A DNA stretch of 64,000 nt from Pseudomonas paraversuta (GTDB lineage: Bacteria; Pseudomonadota; Gammaproteobacteria; Pseudomonadales; Pseudomonadaceae): the NCBI RefSeq assembly GCF_904063065.1, contig NZ_CAJFCL010000001.1, forward strand, positions 248,001 through 312,000, in the 5' to 3' direction. The first letter of the stretch is position 1; each line of letters opens with the position of its first letter. The notes under the pieces were generated by a model. It was not told the DNA's origin. It did not search any database and was given only the letters and a program-made list of their open reading frames with translations. Both the position numbers and the translations under genes were made by a program. Of this stretch, positions 31,255-40,804 are shown in pieces.

Positions 31255-32442
31255 ATGGGGCACAGTACGGCCGCCGACATCGCGACGATTAACCGGATCA
31301 GTGCCGTACCGGCGATTCTTCAGGTCATCACTGAAATGACCGGAATGCGCTTTGCCGCCGTTGCGCGTGTCACCCAACAAACCTGGACCGCGTGCGCGGT
31401 GCTCGACAACCTGGGTTTTGGCTTGCAGGCCGGCGGGGAACTGGATCTGATCAGTACCTTGTGCTTTGAAAGCATGACCTCACACCTGCCGATCATCATC
31501 GATCAGGCCAGCGCAGATCCGATGTACCAACACCATGCCACACCCAAAATGTATCGCTTCGAGAGTTACATTACGATTCCGGTATTTCGCACTGACGGCA
31601 CGTTCTTCGGCACCCTCTGCGCCCTGGACCCGGAACCCGCAAGGCTCAAAAACAGCGCCATACAATCGACGATGGAGTCATTTTCGCGCCTGCTTTCGCT
31701 GCAAATTGAAGCCGAAGAAAACTTGCAGCGCACAGAGATGGCACTGATCAAGGAGCGTGAAAATGCTGAATTGCGCGAGCAGTTCATTGCCGTCATAGGC
31801 CACGATTTACGCAACCCGTTATTCTCCATTACCACAGCAGCCGAACGTCTATTGCACAAACACCCCGATCCGAAGACCGAGCATCTGGTGCAACACATTC
31901 TGACCTGCGGCTATCGCGCTTCGCAGCTGGTAGAAGATGTACTGGACTTTGCCCGTGGCCGACTCGGTGGCGGAATTCCCTTGACGCTGCGCGAATGCTC
32001 CGACCTCGATCAAGTGTTGCGGCATGTCATCTCGGAAGTACAAAGCGTTCATCCCCACCGCCTGATTCAGTTACAAATAGAGCCACTGGACAGCATTCGC
32101 TGTGACAGCGGCCGTTTGGCACAACTGCTTTCCAATCTGCTGGCCAACGCCATCACCCATGGTTCTGCCACCGATCCGGTTCACGTCGAAGCCCGGATCC
32201 TTGACCGGGTCTTTAGGCTTAGCGTCACCAATCAGGGGCCGCCCATTCCGGCAGAGGTCATGCCGTACCTGTTTCAACCCTACTACCGTCCCGCTAACGA
32301 CACACCACAGGCCGGGCTGGGGCTGGGCCTGTACATTGCCAGCCAGATCGCCCTGTCCCATGGCGGCCATGTCGAGGTGATTTCCAATGAACAGCAGGGT
32401 ACGGTCTTTACCTTTGAATTCGAGGCGCAACCTGGCTCGTGA
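31255..32442 (+). CDS. GAF-domain sensor histidine kinase (orphan)
   Basis: This 395-residue soluble kinase has a GAF sensor (about residues 10-150), a HisKA dimerisation domain with phospho-acceptor His183 in AVIGHDLRNPLF, and a HATPase_c domain with N box (LLSNLLANAITHG), G1 box (YYRPANDTPQAGLGLGLYIA) and G2 box (HGGHVEVISNEQQGTVFTFEF). No transmembrane segment is visible and no response regulator is adjacent. GAF kinases of this type resemble bacteriophytochrome-like or redox-sensing proteins, but the ligand is unknown. Confidence 0.9.
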   Translation: MGHSTAADIATINRISAVPAILQVITEMTGMRFAAVARVTQQTWTACAVLDNLGFGLQAGGELDLISTLCFESMTSHLPIIIDQASADPMYQHHATPKMYRFESYITIPVFRTDGTFFGTLCALDPEPARLKNSAIQSTMESFSRLLSLQIEAEENLQRTEMALIKERENAELREQFIAVIGHDLRNPLFSITTAAERLLHKHPDPKTEHLVQHILTCGYRASQLVEDVLDFARGRLGGGIPLTLRECSDLDQVLRHVISEVQSVHPHRLIQLQIEPLDSIRCDSGRLAQLLSNLLANAITHGSATDPVHVEARILDRVFRLSVTNQGPPIPAEVMPYLFQPYYRPANDTPQAGLGLGLYIASQIALSHGGHVEVISNEQQGTVFTFEFEAQPGS

Positions 32443-32585
32443 CGGGCAGTTTTCGCCGCAACCAGGAGCCGCATTGCACGGGGAGTGATTTTTTGGCGCC
32501 GACCACTGGCGCGGGCCAGCTGGCCGATATGAACTAAGTTGGAGGACGTGTAGCTCTGTTTTTCCATCTTCGAAAGGACTCGTTC

Positions 32586-33374
32586 ATGTTGACCAGATCC
32601 GAACACAAACCTCGCCCCCTCAGGCCCACAGCAAAAATTGCCTGCCTGCTCTACAGCCTGCTCTGTTACCTGTGTTTCCTGCTGGGCTTTCTCTACTTCA
32701 TAGGCTTTCTGGGCAATGTAGCCGTTCCCAAAAGTATTGATTCAGGCCCGGGAATTCCGTGGCCGCAGGCACTTCTCGTCGATGTGCTGTTGATCAGTCT
32801 GTTTGCCGTACAACATAGCGTCATGGCCCGTAAAAGCTTCAAACTCTGGTGGCAAAATTTCGTGCCTGCCCCGATTGAACGCGCTACCTATGTACTGGCT
32901 TCCAGTGCGGTTCTGGCATTGATGTGCTGGTGGTGGCAGCCGATCGACACCCTGGTCTGGAAGGTCGATTCACCCTTGGCCACCGGGCTGCTCAGTGGCC
33001 TGTTCTGGCTCGGATGGGGCCTGGTATTCCTGGCTTCCGCGTTGATCAGCCATTTTGAGCTATTCGGGATCAAGCAGGCCCTCGATACCTTGCGAAAACC
33101 CAGAGCAGTGGACAGTACCTTCAAGACCCCACTGCTCTACAAAATCGTACGCCACCCGCTGTACCTGGGCTTTTTGATCGCATTCTGGGCCACGCCCGCC
33201 ATGACTGTCGGGCATCTGGTGTTTGCGCTGACCAGTACGGTTTACATCATGATTGGCTCGTACCTGGAAGAAAAAGACCTGGTCGAAATATTTGGTGAGA
33301 AATACCGCCACTATCAAAAAACCGTCGGCATGTTACTGCCCTTTCCACATCGCAAGCCTGACCCTCAGGACTGA
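32586..33374 (+). CDS. mddA: Methanethiol S-methyltransferase (MddA)
   Basis: MddA methylates methanethiol with SAM to dimethyl sulfide. The 262-residue membrane protein matches the MddA signature I recall: LYFIGFLGNVAVPKSIDSGP, ISLFAVQHSVMARKSFKLWW, FVPAPIERATYVL and the isoprenylcysteine-methyltransferase-like C-terminal SAM site RHPLYLGF (189-196) with EEKDLVEIFGEKYRHYQ. About six hydrophobic helices are visible. A more general NnrU/ICMT-family methyltransferase is the alternative. It is preceded by AAAGGA. Confidence 0.87.
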   Translation: MLTRSEHKPRPLRPTAKIACLLYSLLCYLCFLLGFLYFIGFLGNVAVPKSIDSGPGIPWPQALLVDVLLISLFAVQHSVMARKSFKLWWQNFVPAPIERATYVLASSAVLALMCWWWQPIDTLVWKVDSPLATGLLSGLFWLGWGLVFLASALISHFELFGIKQALDTLRKPRAVDSTFKTPLLYKIVRHPLYLGFLIAFWATPAMTVGHLVFALTSTVYIMIGSYLEEKDLVEIFGEKYRHYQKTVGMLLPFPHRKPDPQD

Positions 33375-33488
33375 TATGCGGATATTTTCTGTATTTGAAC
33401 TGCAGATGGGTAGAAACTGACGTGATCTTCAAACGGCCACTGAACCAACGGTTCGGTGGCCCCCATTGCACTTCGACAGAACCCCAGC

Positions 33489-33995
33489 ATGAACACCCGA
33501 CTCTGTGCCTATGAAGACCTGACACCGCGCCAACTCGAGCAGTTACAGACGCTTGAAGTTCATGCTGAACAAATCGCCTACTCGGGCAACATCGAGTCAG
33601 CCTTGTATTCACTGCCGGCCGAACCCCATCCGGGGATCAAAGGTTTCGTACTCTTGGGTGATGAGCGGCCAGTGGCCTTCTTGCTGCTCAGGCGCAAGCC
33701 GCTTTTGGCCCATTGGGCTGAAGCTGATTGCGCCACCCTGCATGCATTGCAGGTCGACAAGCGAGTACAAGGCCAGGGCCTGGGCAAAGCCTGCCTGCGG
33801 CAACTGCCCCTGGCAGTCAGTCTGCTATGGCCCGAGATCCGGCAGTTGATGCTGTCTGTCAGCCCTTTCAATACCAGCGCACTGGCCTTTTACCTGAGCC
33901 AGGGCTGGGTTGAATGTGGCGAGGCATATCTGGGTGAGCGACGCCTGGTGCTCGATCTGGCCGAGGCCCACGGCACACATGCTCAGGCGAGCTAG
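33489..33995 (+). CDS. GNAT-family N-acetyltransferase
   Basis: The ATG at 33489 gives 168 residues. The acetyl-CoA loop is VDKRVQGQGLGKACLRQLP, and NTSALAFYLSQGWVECGE completes the GNAT fold. The substrate is unknown. Its stop overlaps that of the convergent GyrI-like gene by 2 nt. Confidence 0.85.
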   Translation: MNTRLCAYEDLTPRQLEQLQTLEVHAEQIAYSGNIESALYSLPAEPHPGIKGFVLLGDERPVAFLLLRRKPLLAHWAEADCATLHALQVDKRVQGQGLGKACLRQLPLAVSLLWPEIRQLMLSVSPFNTSALAFYLSQGWVECGEAYLGERRLVLDLAEAHGTHAQAS

Positions 33996-34483
33996 GACCG
34001 CGGCTTGACCGGCAACCAGATCTCCAACAGACCGGCACCGGTATGCGGATTGAAGTCGGCACTGTAGCGCTCGAACTCTGGAGCATCCGCGGCTTCATAG
34101 GATGATTGGGGCAGCCAGTCTTTCCAGATCGACTGAAAGGTCTGACTCAAACCGGCCAGCGAGCCACGATGCTCGAATACGGCGTACTCCTGTTCTTGCA
34201 GCTCAATCCAGCGATAGCGCTCAGGCAAGTCATCCAGCTTGCTGATGGCAACCCCGGCGATGTACTCGAAGCCGCCCTGGCCATCCGGGTTACAGCAAAC
34301 GCCATAGGTTTCATCGCCAACTTTGCAGGGGATGTTATCGCTTTCCGGCAGAAACTGTTCCCACAGCAGTGGAATCTGCTCAGCACTCTCCTGGGTAAAA
34401 CGTCCGCCCAAACCGGCAATCAACTGAAAGTGACCTTTGGTAAATCGCGGGGCTGGTAAATCGAACTTCTCTGCCTGTTCCAT
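33992..34483 (-). CDS. GyrI-like / AraC effector-binding domain protein
   Basis: This 163-residue protein has the GyrI-like small-molecule binding fold: GETYGVCC-type strand (VGDETYGVCCNPDGQGGFEYIAGVAISKLDDLP), YAVFEHRGSLAGLSQTFQSIWKDWLP and FERYSADFN ahead of an EIWLPVK end. Such proteins bind hydrophobic cations or drugs or, as SbmC/GyrI, interact with gyrase. There is no DNA-binding domain. It is a single gene convergent with the GNAT. Confidence 0.87.
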   Translation of the reverse strand: MEQAEKFDLPAPRFTKGHFQLIAGLGGRFTQESAEQIPLLWEQFLPESDNIPCKVGDETYGVCCNPDGQGGFEYIAGVAISKLDDLPERYRWIELQEQEYAVFEHRGSLAGLSQTFQSIWKDWLPQSSYEAADAPEFERYSADFNPHTGAGLLEIWLPVKPRS

Positions 34484-34672
34484 AAGATCGTGCTCATTGA
34501 GTGAGTAGGAAACGGATCGGGTCAGTATAGGAACAAAAAACCCGGGGGTGATGACAGGTCAAAAACTTGTATCTGGACAAAAGGCCATCAGCGCCTTTAT
34601 TGTCTCGCCCAGACCACCGCAGTGGTCAGCGTCGCTCGGACGGTTCCGGGCGCTTACGTACCAGAGGCACAC

Positions 34673-35881
34673 ATGGCAGACCAAGGTTCGCCGCGCCGCT
34701 TTGCGCGCATAGATCGACTCCCCCCTTATGTATTCAACATCACTGCCGAGCTGAAAATGGCGGCACGGCGCCGTGGCGAAGACATTATCGACTTCAGCAT
34801 GGGCAACCCCGACGGCCCGACGCCACCGCATATTGTCGAAAAACTTTGCACCGTCGCACAGCGTGAAGACACCCACGGCTACTCAACTTCCCGCGGAATC
34901 CCACGCCTGCGCCGGGCCATTTCTCGCTGGTATGCCGACCGCTATAACGTTGAAATCGACCCCGAACACGAAGCCATTGTTACCATCGGTTCCAAGGAAG
35001 GCCTGGCGCACCTGATGCTCGCCACGCTGGATCAGGGCGACACGGTGCTGGTGCCGAACCCCAGCTACCCGATTCACATTTACGGTGCCGTGATTGCCGG
35101 CGCCCAGGTGCGCTCGGTACCCCTGATTCCCGGCGTAGACTTCTTTGCCGAACTGGAAAAAGCCATTCGCGGCTCGATTCCAAAGCCCAAAATGATGATC
35201 CTTGGGTTCCCGTCCAACCCCACGGCCCAGTGTGTCGAACTGGACTTCTTCGAGCGCGTGGTGGCCCTGGCCAAGCAATACGATGTGCTGGTGGTTCACG
35301 ACCTGGCCTATGCAGACATCGTCTACGACGGCTGGAAAGCCCCGTCGATCATGCAGGTACCGGGCGCCAAGGACATTGCGGTTGAGTTCTTCACCCTGTC
35401 AAAAAGCTACAACATGGCAGGCTGGCGTATCGGCTTTATGGTGGGCAATGCAGAGCTGGTCAACGCCCTGGCACGGATCAAGAGTTACCACGACTACGGT
35501 ACTTTTACCCCGCTGCAGGTCGCGGCAATTGCTGCCCTCGAAGGCGACCAGCAATGCGTGAAGGATATTGCAGAGCAGTACCGGCAACGCCGTAACGTGC
35601 TGGTCAAAGGCTTGCATGAACTGGGATGGATGGTCGAAAACCCGAAAGCCTCGATGTATGTCTGGGCCAAGATTCCCGAGGCCTATGCACACTTGGGCTC
35701 ACTGGAGTTTGCCAAGAAGCTGCTGGCGGACGCCAAGGTTTGTGTCTCACCAGGCGTAGGATTTGGTGAGTACGGGGATGATCATGTGCGCTTTGCCCTG
35801 ATTGAAAACCAGGACCGCATCCGTCAGGCCTTGCGTGGTATTCGCGCGATGTTCCGGGCGGATGGCGTGAGCGCCAACTGA
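34673..35881 (+). CDS. alaC: Alanine aminotransferase AlaC
   Basis: AlaC converts pyruvate and glutamate to alanine. The start at [21 protein letters not shown] (34673) gives 402 residues; ORF space reaches 34622 but homologues begin here. It is a class I/II PLP aminotransferase, with Schiff-base Lys244 in [19 protein letters not shown] for the PLP ring region and the C-terminal carboxylate-binding Arg in [17 protein letters not shown]. coli AlaC is 412 aa. It is a single gene. Confidence 0.93.
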   Translation: MADQGSPRRFARIDRLPPYVFNITAELKMAARRRGEDIIDFSMGNPDGPTPPHIVEKLCTVAQREDTHGYSTSRGIPRLRRAISRWYADRYNVEIDPEHEAIVTIGSKEGLAHLMLATLDQGDTVLVPNPSYPIHIYGAVIAGAQVRSVPLIPGVDFFAELEKAIRGSIPKPKMMILGFPSNPTAQCVELDFFERVVALAKQYDVLVVHDLAYADIVYDGWKAPSIMQVPGAKDIAVEFFTLSKSYNMAGWRIGFMVGNAELVNALARIKSYHDYGTFTPLQVAAIAALEGDQQCVKDIAEQYRQRRNVLVKGLHELGWMVENPKASMYVWAKIPEAYAHLGSLEFAKKLLADAKVCVSPGVGFGEYGDDHVRFALIENQDRIRQALRGIRAMFRADGVSAN

Positions 35882-35892
35882 GGTTTCTTATC

Positions 35893-35922
35893 TGCGCCAG
35901 GAGCGGGCTCGCTCCTGGCGCA
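35893..35922. terminator. REP-like hairpin terminator between alaC and gntT
   Basis: A perfect 13-bp inverted repeat (TGCGCCAGGAGCG with its complement, GGCT loop) lies between convergent alaC and gntT. Its sequence belongs to the GGAGCGGGCTCGCTCC REP family; it probably serves as a bidirectional 3' end. Confidence 0.75.
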
Positions 35923-35932
35923 GCAGAAGGCT

Positions 35933-37285
35933 TTAAATCACCAGCGACAGCAGCAAGATAAAGATCAGGGCCACGATCGACAGAATGGTTTCCATCGCAG
36001 TCCAGGTCTTGAAGGTTTCAGCCACGGTCATGTTGAAGTACTGCTTCACCAGCCAGAAACCCGCATCGTTGACGTGGGACAAAATCAGCGAACCTGCACC
36101 TGTTGCCAGTACCAGCAGTTCCCGGTTAACCCCGGGAATCAAATCCACCACCGGCAACACAATCCCCGCCCCGGTAATAGTTGCAACAGTGGCAGAACCG
36201 GTTGCAATGCGGATCACCGCAGCCACCAGCCACGCCAGCAAGATCGGCGAGATCTGCGCGTTGACCGCCATGTGACCGATCACATCACCCACACCGCTGG
36301 CTACCAGCATCTGCTTGAAACCGCCGCCCGCACCAATGATCAGAATGATCGCTGCGGTGGGCGCCAGACTCGCGTCGAGCAACTTGAGAATGCGCTTGGA
36401 GTCGATGCCCTGGCGTGCACCAAAGGTGTACAGCGCCAACAACAAAGCCAGCAACAGGGCGCTGATCGGGTGACCGATCATGTCCATCCAGACACGGAAG
36501 AAGTTGCCATCGGGCAACGCCACGTCCGCGAACGTCTTGAGCAACATCAGGAACACCGGCAACAGCACGGTGATCAGAGTAATGCTGAAGCTCGGCAGGC
36601 TGCTGGACTCAGGTTCGCTCGCCAGTTGGTCCATCAATTCCTGGGATGGAGTGCCGGGAATGTATTTGGCAATGAAAGTGCCGTAGATCGGACCGGCAAT
36701 GATTGCCGTCGGCAACGCGACGATCAGGCCGTACAGAATGGTTTTGCCGATATCAGCACCGAACACGCCAATGGCCAGCAATGGCCCCGGGTGCGGCGGC
36801 ACCAGGCCGTGCACTGCGGACAAACCGGCCAGCAGCGGAATGCCGATTTTTATGATCGATACTCCGGTGCGGCGCGCCACAATAAATACCAGCGGGATCA
36901 GCAATACAAAACCGATCTCGAAAAACAATGGAATCCCGACTAAAAACGCGGCAAACATCATCGCCCACTGCACCCGCTCCTTGCCGAAGGCACGGATCAG
37001 GGTACGGGCGATTTGGTCGGCACCACCGGAGTCAGCCATCATTTTGCCAAGCATGGTGCCCAGAGCCAGGATGATCCCGACAAAGCCCAGCACGCCGCCA
37101 AAACCATCCTGGAACGACTTGATGATCAGGTTGGCAGGCATGCCCGCCGTCAGGCCCAGAAACGCAGAGGCGATGATCAAGGCAATAAACGGATGCAGCT
37201 TGAACCGGGTGATCAATACGATCAGCCCGATAATGGTCACAACTGCATCAAGCAGCAGAAAGGTATTGTGGGACATGCCTAGCAT
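35933..37285 (-). CDS. gntT: Gluconate permease GntT (GntP family)
   Basis: GntT is a proton symporter for D-gluconate. It is a 450-residue protein with about 12-14 transmembrane helices (for example FIALIIASAFLGLTAG, PPHPGPLLAIGVFGADIG, NDAGFWLVKQYFNMT), all GntP-family signatures. The start with AGGAG seven nt upstream is preferred. It follows gntK by 82 nt, behind an internal GntR-like operator, and its leader has an AACAACAA motif. Confidence 0.94.
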   Translation of the reverse strand: MLGMSHNTFLLLDAVVTIIGLIVLITRFKLHPFIALIIASAFLGLTAGMPANLIIKSFQDGFGGVLGFVGIILALGTMLGKMMADSGGADQIARTLIRAFGKERVQWAMMFAAFLVGIPLFFEIGFVLLIPLVFIVARRTGVSIIKIGIPLLAGLSAVHGLVPPHPGPLLAIGVFGADIGKTILYGLIVALPTAIIAGPIYGTFIAKYIPGTPSQELMDQLASEPESSSLPSFSITLITVLLPVFLMLLKTFADVALPDGNFFRVWMDMIGHPISALLLALLLALYTFGARQGIDSKRILKLLDASLAPTAAIILIIGAGGGFKQMLVASGVGDVIGHMAVNAQISPILLAWLVAAVIRIATGSATVATITGAGIVLPVVDLIPGVNRELLVLATGAGSLILSHVNDAGFWLVKQYFNMTVAETFKTWTAMETILSIVALIFILLLSLVI

Positions 37286-37300
37286 GGGGCGTCTCCTGTC

Positions 37301-37308
37301 TTGTTGTT
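37301..37308 (-). promoter_or_regulatory. Hfq/Crc-type CA motif in the gntT leader
   Basis: The minus strand reads GATAACAACAAGACAGGAG immediately before the Shine-Dalgarno, containing AACAACAA (AAYAAYAA). It is positioned to block translation initiation when Hfq-Crc binds. Confidence 0.6.
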
Positions 37309-37342
37309 ATCAACTACGCAAATGCAGCCATGGCTGAGGCGG

Positions 37343-37356
37343 GTAGCGCTGTCTAT
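37343..37356 (-). promoter_or_regulatory. GntR operator candidate in front of gntT
   Basis: The minus strand contains AGACAGCGCTACC, sharing the GACAGCGCT core with the sites before gntK and gntR. It lies in the gntK-gntT gap, allowing separate control of the permease. Confidence 0.55.
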
Positions 37357-37367
37357 CTGTAACAAAA

Positions 37368-37901
37368 TCATGACGTTGCCAACAGTGATTGCTCACGCCA
37401 CCAGTCACGGGTAGCGCGCGCCAGTTGGTCGATGTCCAGTTGCGCGGCATTCAATGTCAGCACCAGGGGCTCATGGACAGGTGACTCAAGCGCAGCGAAC
37501 TGACTGTCGATCAGCGTCTTGGGCATGAAGTGCCCCGGACGATGGGCCACTCGATCAGCGGCAACCTCTGGCGTCAGCTCCAGGAACACAAATCCAAGAC
37601 CGTCGACCGCACTGCGCAGACGCTCGCGATAACGCAATTTCAGGGCCGAACAGGTCAAGACCGGATGCTGGCCTTTGGCTACGGCACGACGCAGTTCATC
37701 GCACAGGCTGTCTAGCCAGCCGGCACGGTCGTCATCGGTCAGGGGAATACCTGCACTCATTTTTGCAATGTTGGCCGCAGGGTGAAACGCATCGCCTTCA
37801 ATCGGGGTCGCGCCGTTGAGCTGGCACAACGCCTGGCTCACGCTGGACTTGCCGCAGCCGGCAACACCCATTATGACCAGGGCAGTGATAGGTTGACTCA
37901 T
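37368..37901 (-). CDS. gntK: Gluconokinase GntK
   Basis: GntK phosphorylates gluconate to 6-phosphogluconate, feeding the Entner-Doudoroff path (eda, edd). The start at MSQPITALVIMGVAGCGKSS (37901) gives 177 residues, normal for the family; the upstream extension lacks a ribosome-binding site. The P-loop GVAGCGKS is at residues 12-19. It is divergent from gntR and upstream of gntT. Confidence 0.95.
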   Translation of the reverse strand: MSQPITALVIMGVAGCGKSSVSQALCQLNGATPIEGDAFHPAANIAKMSAGIPLTDDDRAGWLDSLCDELRRAVAKGQHPVLTCSALKLRYRERLRSAVDGLGFVFLELTPEVAADRVAHRPGHFMPKTLIDSQFAALESPVHEPLVLTLNAAQLDIDQLARATRDWWREQSLLATS

Positions 37902-37918
37902 GAAACACCTCAGTCCGT

Positions 37919-37932
37919 AGACAGCGCTGTCT
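37919..37932. promoter_or_regulatory. GntR operator candidate in front of gntK
   Basis: AGACAGCGCTGTCT is a perfect 14-bp palindrome 18 nt upstream of the gntK start, with the AGCGCT core of LacI-family GntR sites. Confidence 0.7.
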
Positions 37933-38086
37933 TTATTGCTGCGTTCAATAGTTGAAAGCAAAGCACAAAGACCAGGCTACCGACGTCTATTTCTCGTTTT
38001 TATGGGGAGACGCGGTGGCGCTCTCTACATACAAAGCTGGGGTAACTGCCCTACACGCAATCAGGCAATTGCGGGGATCCTAGGAC

Positions 38087-38100
38087 AGCGCTACCTTAGT
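38087..38100. promoter_or_regulatory. GntR operator candidate in front of gntR
   Basis: The minus strand reads ACTAAGGTAGCGCT, matching the P. aeruginosa GntR consensus AC-N-AAG-N-TAGCGCT exactly. It lies 30 nt before the gntR ATG, in position for autorepression. Confidence 0.75.
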
Positions 38101-38129
38101 GACTTGTTTTTTGTTTGGCAAGCCGCCCG

Positions 38130-39161
38130 ATGACCTCCTTTAAAAACGATAAAAACACCCGAACCACGGGTCGCCCCACCCTTAATGAAGTCGCCCGCCT
38201 TGCCGGCGTCAGCCCTATTACCGCCTCGCGGGCCTTGCGCGGGATCAGCAGTGTTGCCACCGAGCTGGCGGAAAAGGTACGCAAAGCGGCCGATGAGCTG
38301 AACTATGTGGTCAATCCGGCTGCCCGGGCGCTGGCTTCGGCGCAGAGCCATTCGGTGGTGGTGCTGGTGCCGTCATTGTCCAACCTGCTGTTTATCGACA
38401 CCCTCGAAGCTATCCATGCCGTACTGCGGCCCAAGGGCTTTGAAGTGCTGATCGGCAACTTTCACTACTCACGGGACGAAGAAGAAAACCTGCTGCGCAA
38501 CTACATGGCCTATCAGCCACGGGGTCTGTTATTGACAGGTTTTGATCGTTCCGAAAGCTCGCGCCGGATGATCGAAAACAGCAATGTGCCCTGCGTGTAC
38601 ATGATGGAACTGGACGCCGCCGAGGGCCTCAACTGCGTAGGTTTTTCACAGTTGAAGGCCGGTGAGACCGCTGCCCGGCACCTGATTTCACGGGGCCGCC
38701 GCCAACTTGCCTATATAGGTGCACAGCTTGATCAGCGCACCCTCTTGCGCGGCGAAGGCTATCGCCTGGCCTTGCAGCAGGCCGGGCTGTACAACCCCGA
38801 CCTGGAAATCCTGACTCCCCGCCCCTCTTCTGTCGGCCTGGGCGGCGAGATGTTCTTGCAGTTGCTGGCCAACCATCCGCAGGTGGATGCAATATTTTTC
38901 GGCAATGACGACCTGGCGCAGGGCGCCCTGCTGGAAGCCGCACGCATCGGCATCAAAATCCCCGGACAAATTGCCATTCTGGGATTCAATGACCTTCCCT
39001 CCTCCGAGTTTATGGTGCCGCGCCTCAGCAGCATTCGTACTCCGCGAGAAGCCATTGGCCGTCATGCGGCCGAGCAGATGCTCACGTTGATGGCGGGAAA
39101 CAGGGTTGCCAACCCGGTGCAGGACATGGGCTTTGACTTGATGGTGCGCGAAAGCACCTAG
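38130..39161 (+). CDS. gntR: LacI-family transcriptional regulator GntR
   Basis: GntR represses gluconate genes and its own gene and is relieved by gluconate. The start at MTSFKNDKNTRTTGRPTLNEVA (38130, ATG) gives 343 residues; a TTG five codons upstream is less likely. The LacI-type helix-turn-helix is VARLAGVSPITASRALRG with hinge AVNPAARAL-type (VVNPAARALASAQ), followed by a periplasmic-binding-like effector domain. The position divergent from gntK-gntT supports the name. Confidence 0.92.
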   Translation: MTSFKNDKNTRTTGRPTLNEVARLAGVSPITASRALRGISSVATELAEKVRKAADELNYVVNPAARALASAQSHSVVVLVPSLSNLLFIDTLEAIHAVLRPKGFEVLIGNFHYSRDEEENLLRNYMAYQPRGLLLTGFDRSESSRRMIENSNVPCVYMMELDAAEGLNCVGFSQLKAGETAARHLISRGRRQLAYIGAQLDQRTLLRGEGYRLALQQAGLYNPDLEILTPRPSSVGLGGEMFLQLLANHPQVDAIFFGNDDLAQGALLEAARIGIKIPGQIAILGFNDLPSSEFMVPRLSSIRTPREAIGRHAAEQMLTLMAGNRVANPVQDMGFDLMVREST

Positions 39162-39313
39162 CCCCGATTAAGCTGGCGCAGCATAAAGCACTAATTTGTA
39201 ACCATTTATGGCAACAAGGCGCTGAATTCCTCCGCCCAGGGCCTGAACTTCACAAGCAATAACCTTGGCAAGCGAACTACCCTTTCTGACTTACAGAAAA
39301 AGGAAGTTCGCCA

Positions 39314-40753
39314 ATGCCTGAAGTCTCCTCTACCTACCCTGGCGCAACGGCCGCCCAAGCGGACGGAATCGATCCTGCCCGTGCGGCCTGGATCAGCGCA
39401 CGGATTGATCGCCTGCCGGCCGTGGCCAGTGTCTGGAAATTAGTGGCACTGCTTTCAATAGGCGGTTTTTTTGAGCTTTACGACCTGTTCCAGACTGCCT
39501 ATATAAGCCCGGGCCTGATTCATGACGGTATTTTCGCGACGGGCGCACAAGGGGTGTTCGGTTTTTCTGATCAGGCTGCATTTGCCTCGGCCACTTTTCT
39601 TGGCCTGTTCCTTGGCGCCAGTATGCTCAGCCCTCTGGCCGACCGCTTCGGACGGCGCGCAATTTTCACCTTCGCCTTGATCTGGTACACCCTGGCCACG
39701 GTGTTGATGGGCATTCAGAGTTCGGCTGCAGGCATCATCTTCATGCGTTTCCTGGTGGGCATTGGTCTGGGTATCGAGCTGGTCACGATTGACGCCTACC
39801 TGTCAGAACTGGTGCCCAAGCGCATGCGCAGTTCGGCCTTCGCCTTTGCGTTTTTTATTCAGTTCTTGTCAGTGCCAGCCGTTGCATTGATGTCCTGGTG
39901 GCTGGTGCCACAGGCGCCGTTTGGCGTCTCGGGCTGGCGCTGGGTGGTGCTGGCCAGCGCCGTGTTTGCCCTGTTTATCTGGTGGTTACGCTCAAGCCTG
40001 CCTGAATCCCCGCGCTGGCTGGCGCAAAAGGGTCGCTTTGAAGAGGCCAACAGGATCCTTGATGATCTGGAAGCCCGCTGCCTGAGTGACCACAAAAAAC
40101 CATTGGCTACGCCCGAACCTGAACCCGTGAACCTTGAAGGTGAAGGCCGCTTTGCCGATATCTGGAAACCGCCGTATCGCCGACGCGCCATCATGCTGAT
40201 CGTGTTTCACGTCTTTCAGGCCATCGGCTTCTTTGGCTTCGGCAACTGGTTGCCCGCGCTGATTTCAGGACAGGGGGTCAGCGTCACCCACAGTCTGATG
40301 TACGCCTTCATCATTACCCTGGCCTACCCCCTTGGGCCGCTGCTGTTCATGCGCTTTGCCAACCGCTTTGAAAACAAGTGGCAGATTGTTGGCTCAGCGC
40401 TTGGAGCAATGATTTTCGGTACCTTGTTCGCGTTTCAGACCAGCGCGCTGGGCCTGGTGTTCTGCGGTGTGATGATCACCTTCTGCAACGCCTGGCTGAG
40501 CTTCAGCTATCACTCTTATCAAAGCGAACTGTTCCCGACCAACATCCGGGCGCGTGCGGTCGGCTTCTGCTATTCATTCAGCCGGCTGTCCACTGTGTTC
40601 AGCAGTTTGCTGGTGGGTATTTTCCTGGAGCACTTCGGCACACCGGGGGTATTGGCGTTTATCGTCAGCAGCATGCTGATCGTGATGATCACCATCGGCG
40701 GGTTTGGTCCGCGTACCCGTAACCTGGCACTGGAGAGCATTGCCCATCGGTAA
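39314..40753 (+). CDS. MFS transporter, metabolite:H+ symporter type
   Basis: This 479-residue inner-membrane transporter has 12 transmembrane helices and MFS motifs (LSPLADRFGRRAIF between helices 2 and 3; LPESPRWLAQKGRFEEA in the central loop). It resembles YaaU/NiaP-like aromatic or sugar-acid carriers. The substrate is not predictable; location next to gntR could mean a sugar acid. A ribosome-binding site (AAAAGGAAG) precedes the start. Confidence 0.87.
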   Translation: MPEVSSTYPGATAAQADGIDPARAAWISARIDRLPAVASVWKLVALLSIGGFFELYDLFQTAYISPGLIHDGIFATGAQGVFGFSDQAAFASATFLGLFLGASMLSPLADRFGRRAIFTFALIWYTLATVLMGIQSSAAGIIFMRFLVGIGLGIELVTIDAYLSELVPKRMRSSAFAFAFFIQFLSVPAVALMSWWLVPQAPFGVSGWRWVVLASAVFALFIWWLRSSLPESPRWLAQKGRFEEANRILDDLEARCLSDHKKPLATPEPEPVNLEGEGRFADIWKPPYRRRAIMLIVFHVFQAIGFFGFGNWLPALISGQGVSVTHSLMYAFIITLAYPLGPLLFMRFANRFENKWQIVGSALGAMIFGTLFAFQTSALGLVFCGVMITFCNAWLSFSYHSYQSELFPTNIRARAVGFCYSFSRLSTVFSSLLVGIFLEHFGTPGVLAFIVSSMLIVMITIGGFGPRTRNLALESIAHR

Positions 40754-40804
40754 CAACGGTGAGCCGGGGTGCCGGCTCACACAATCGGTCGGGGGGGTTG
40801 GCCT

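Noticed and set aside
32283..32606. 107-codon minus-strand ORF between the histidine kinase and mddA
   Set aside because: It overlaps the conserved C-terminus of the kinase and lacks a start signal; no similarity recognised.
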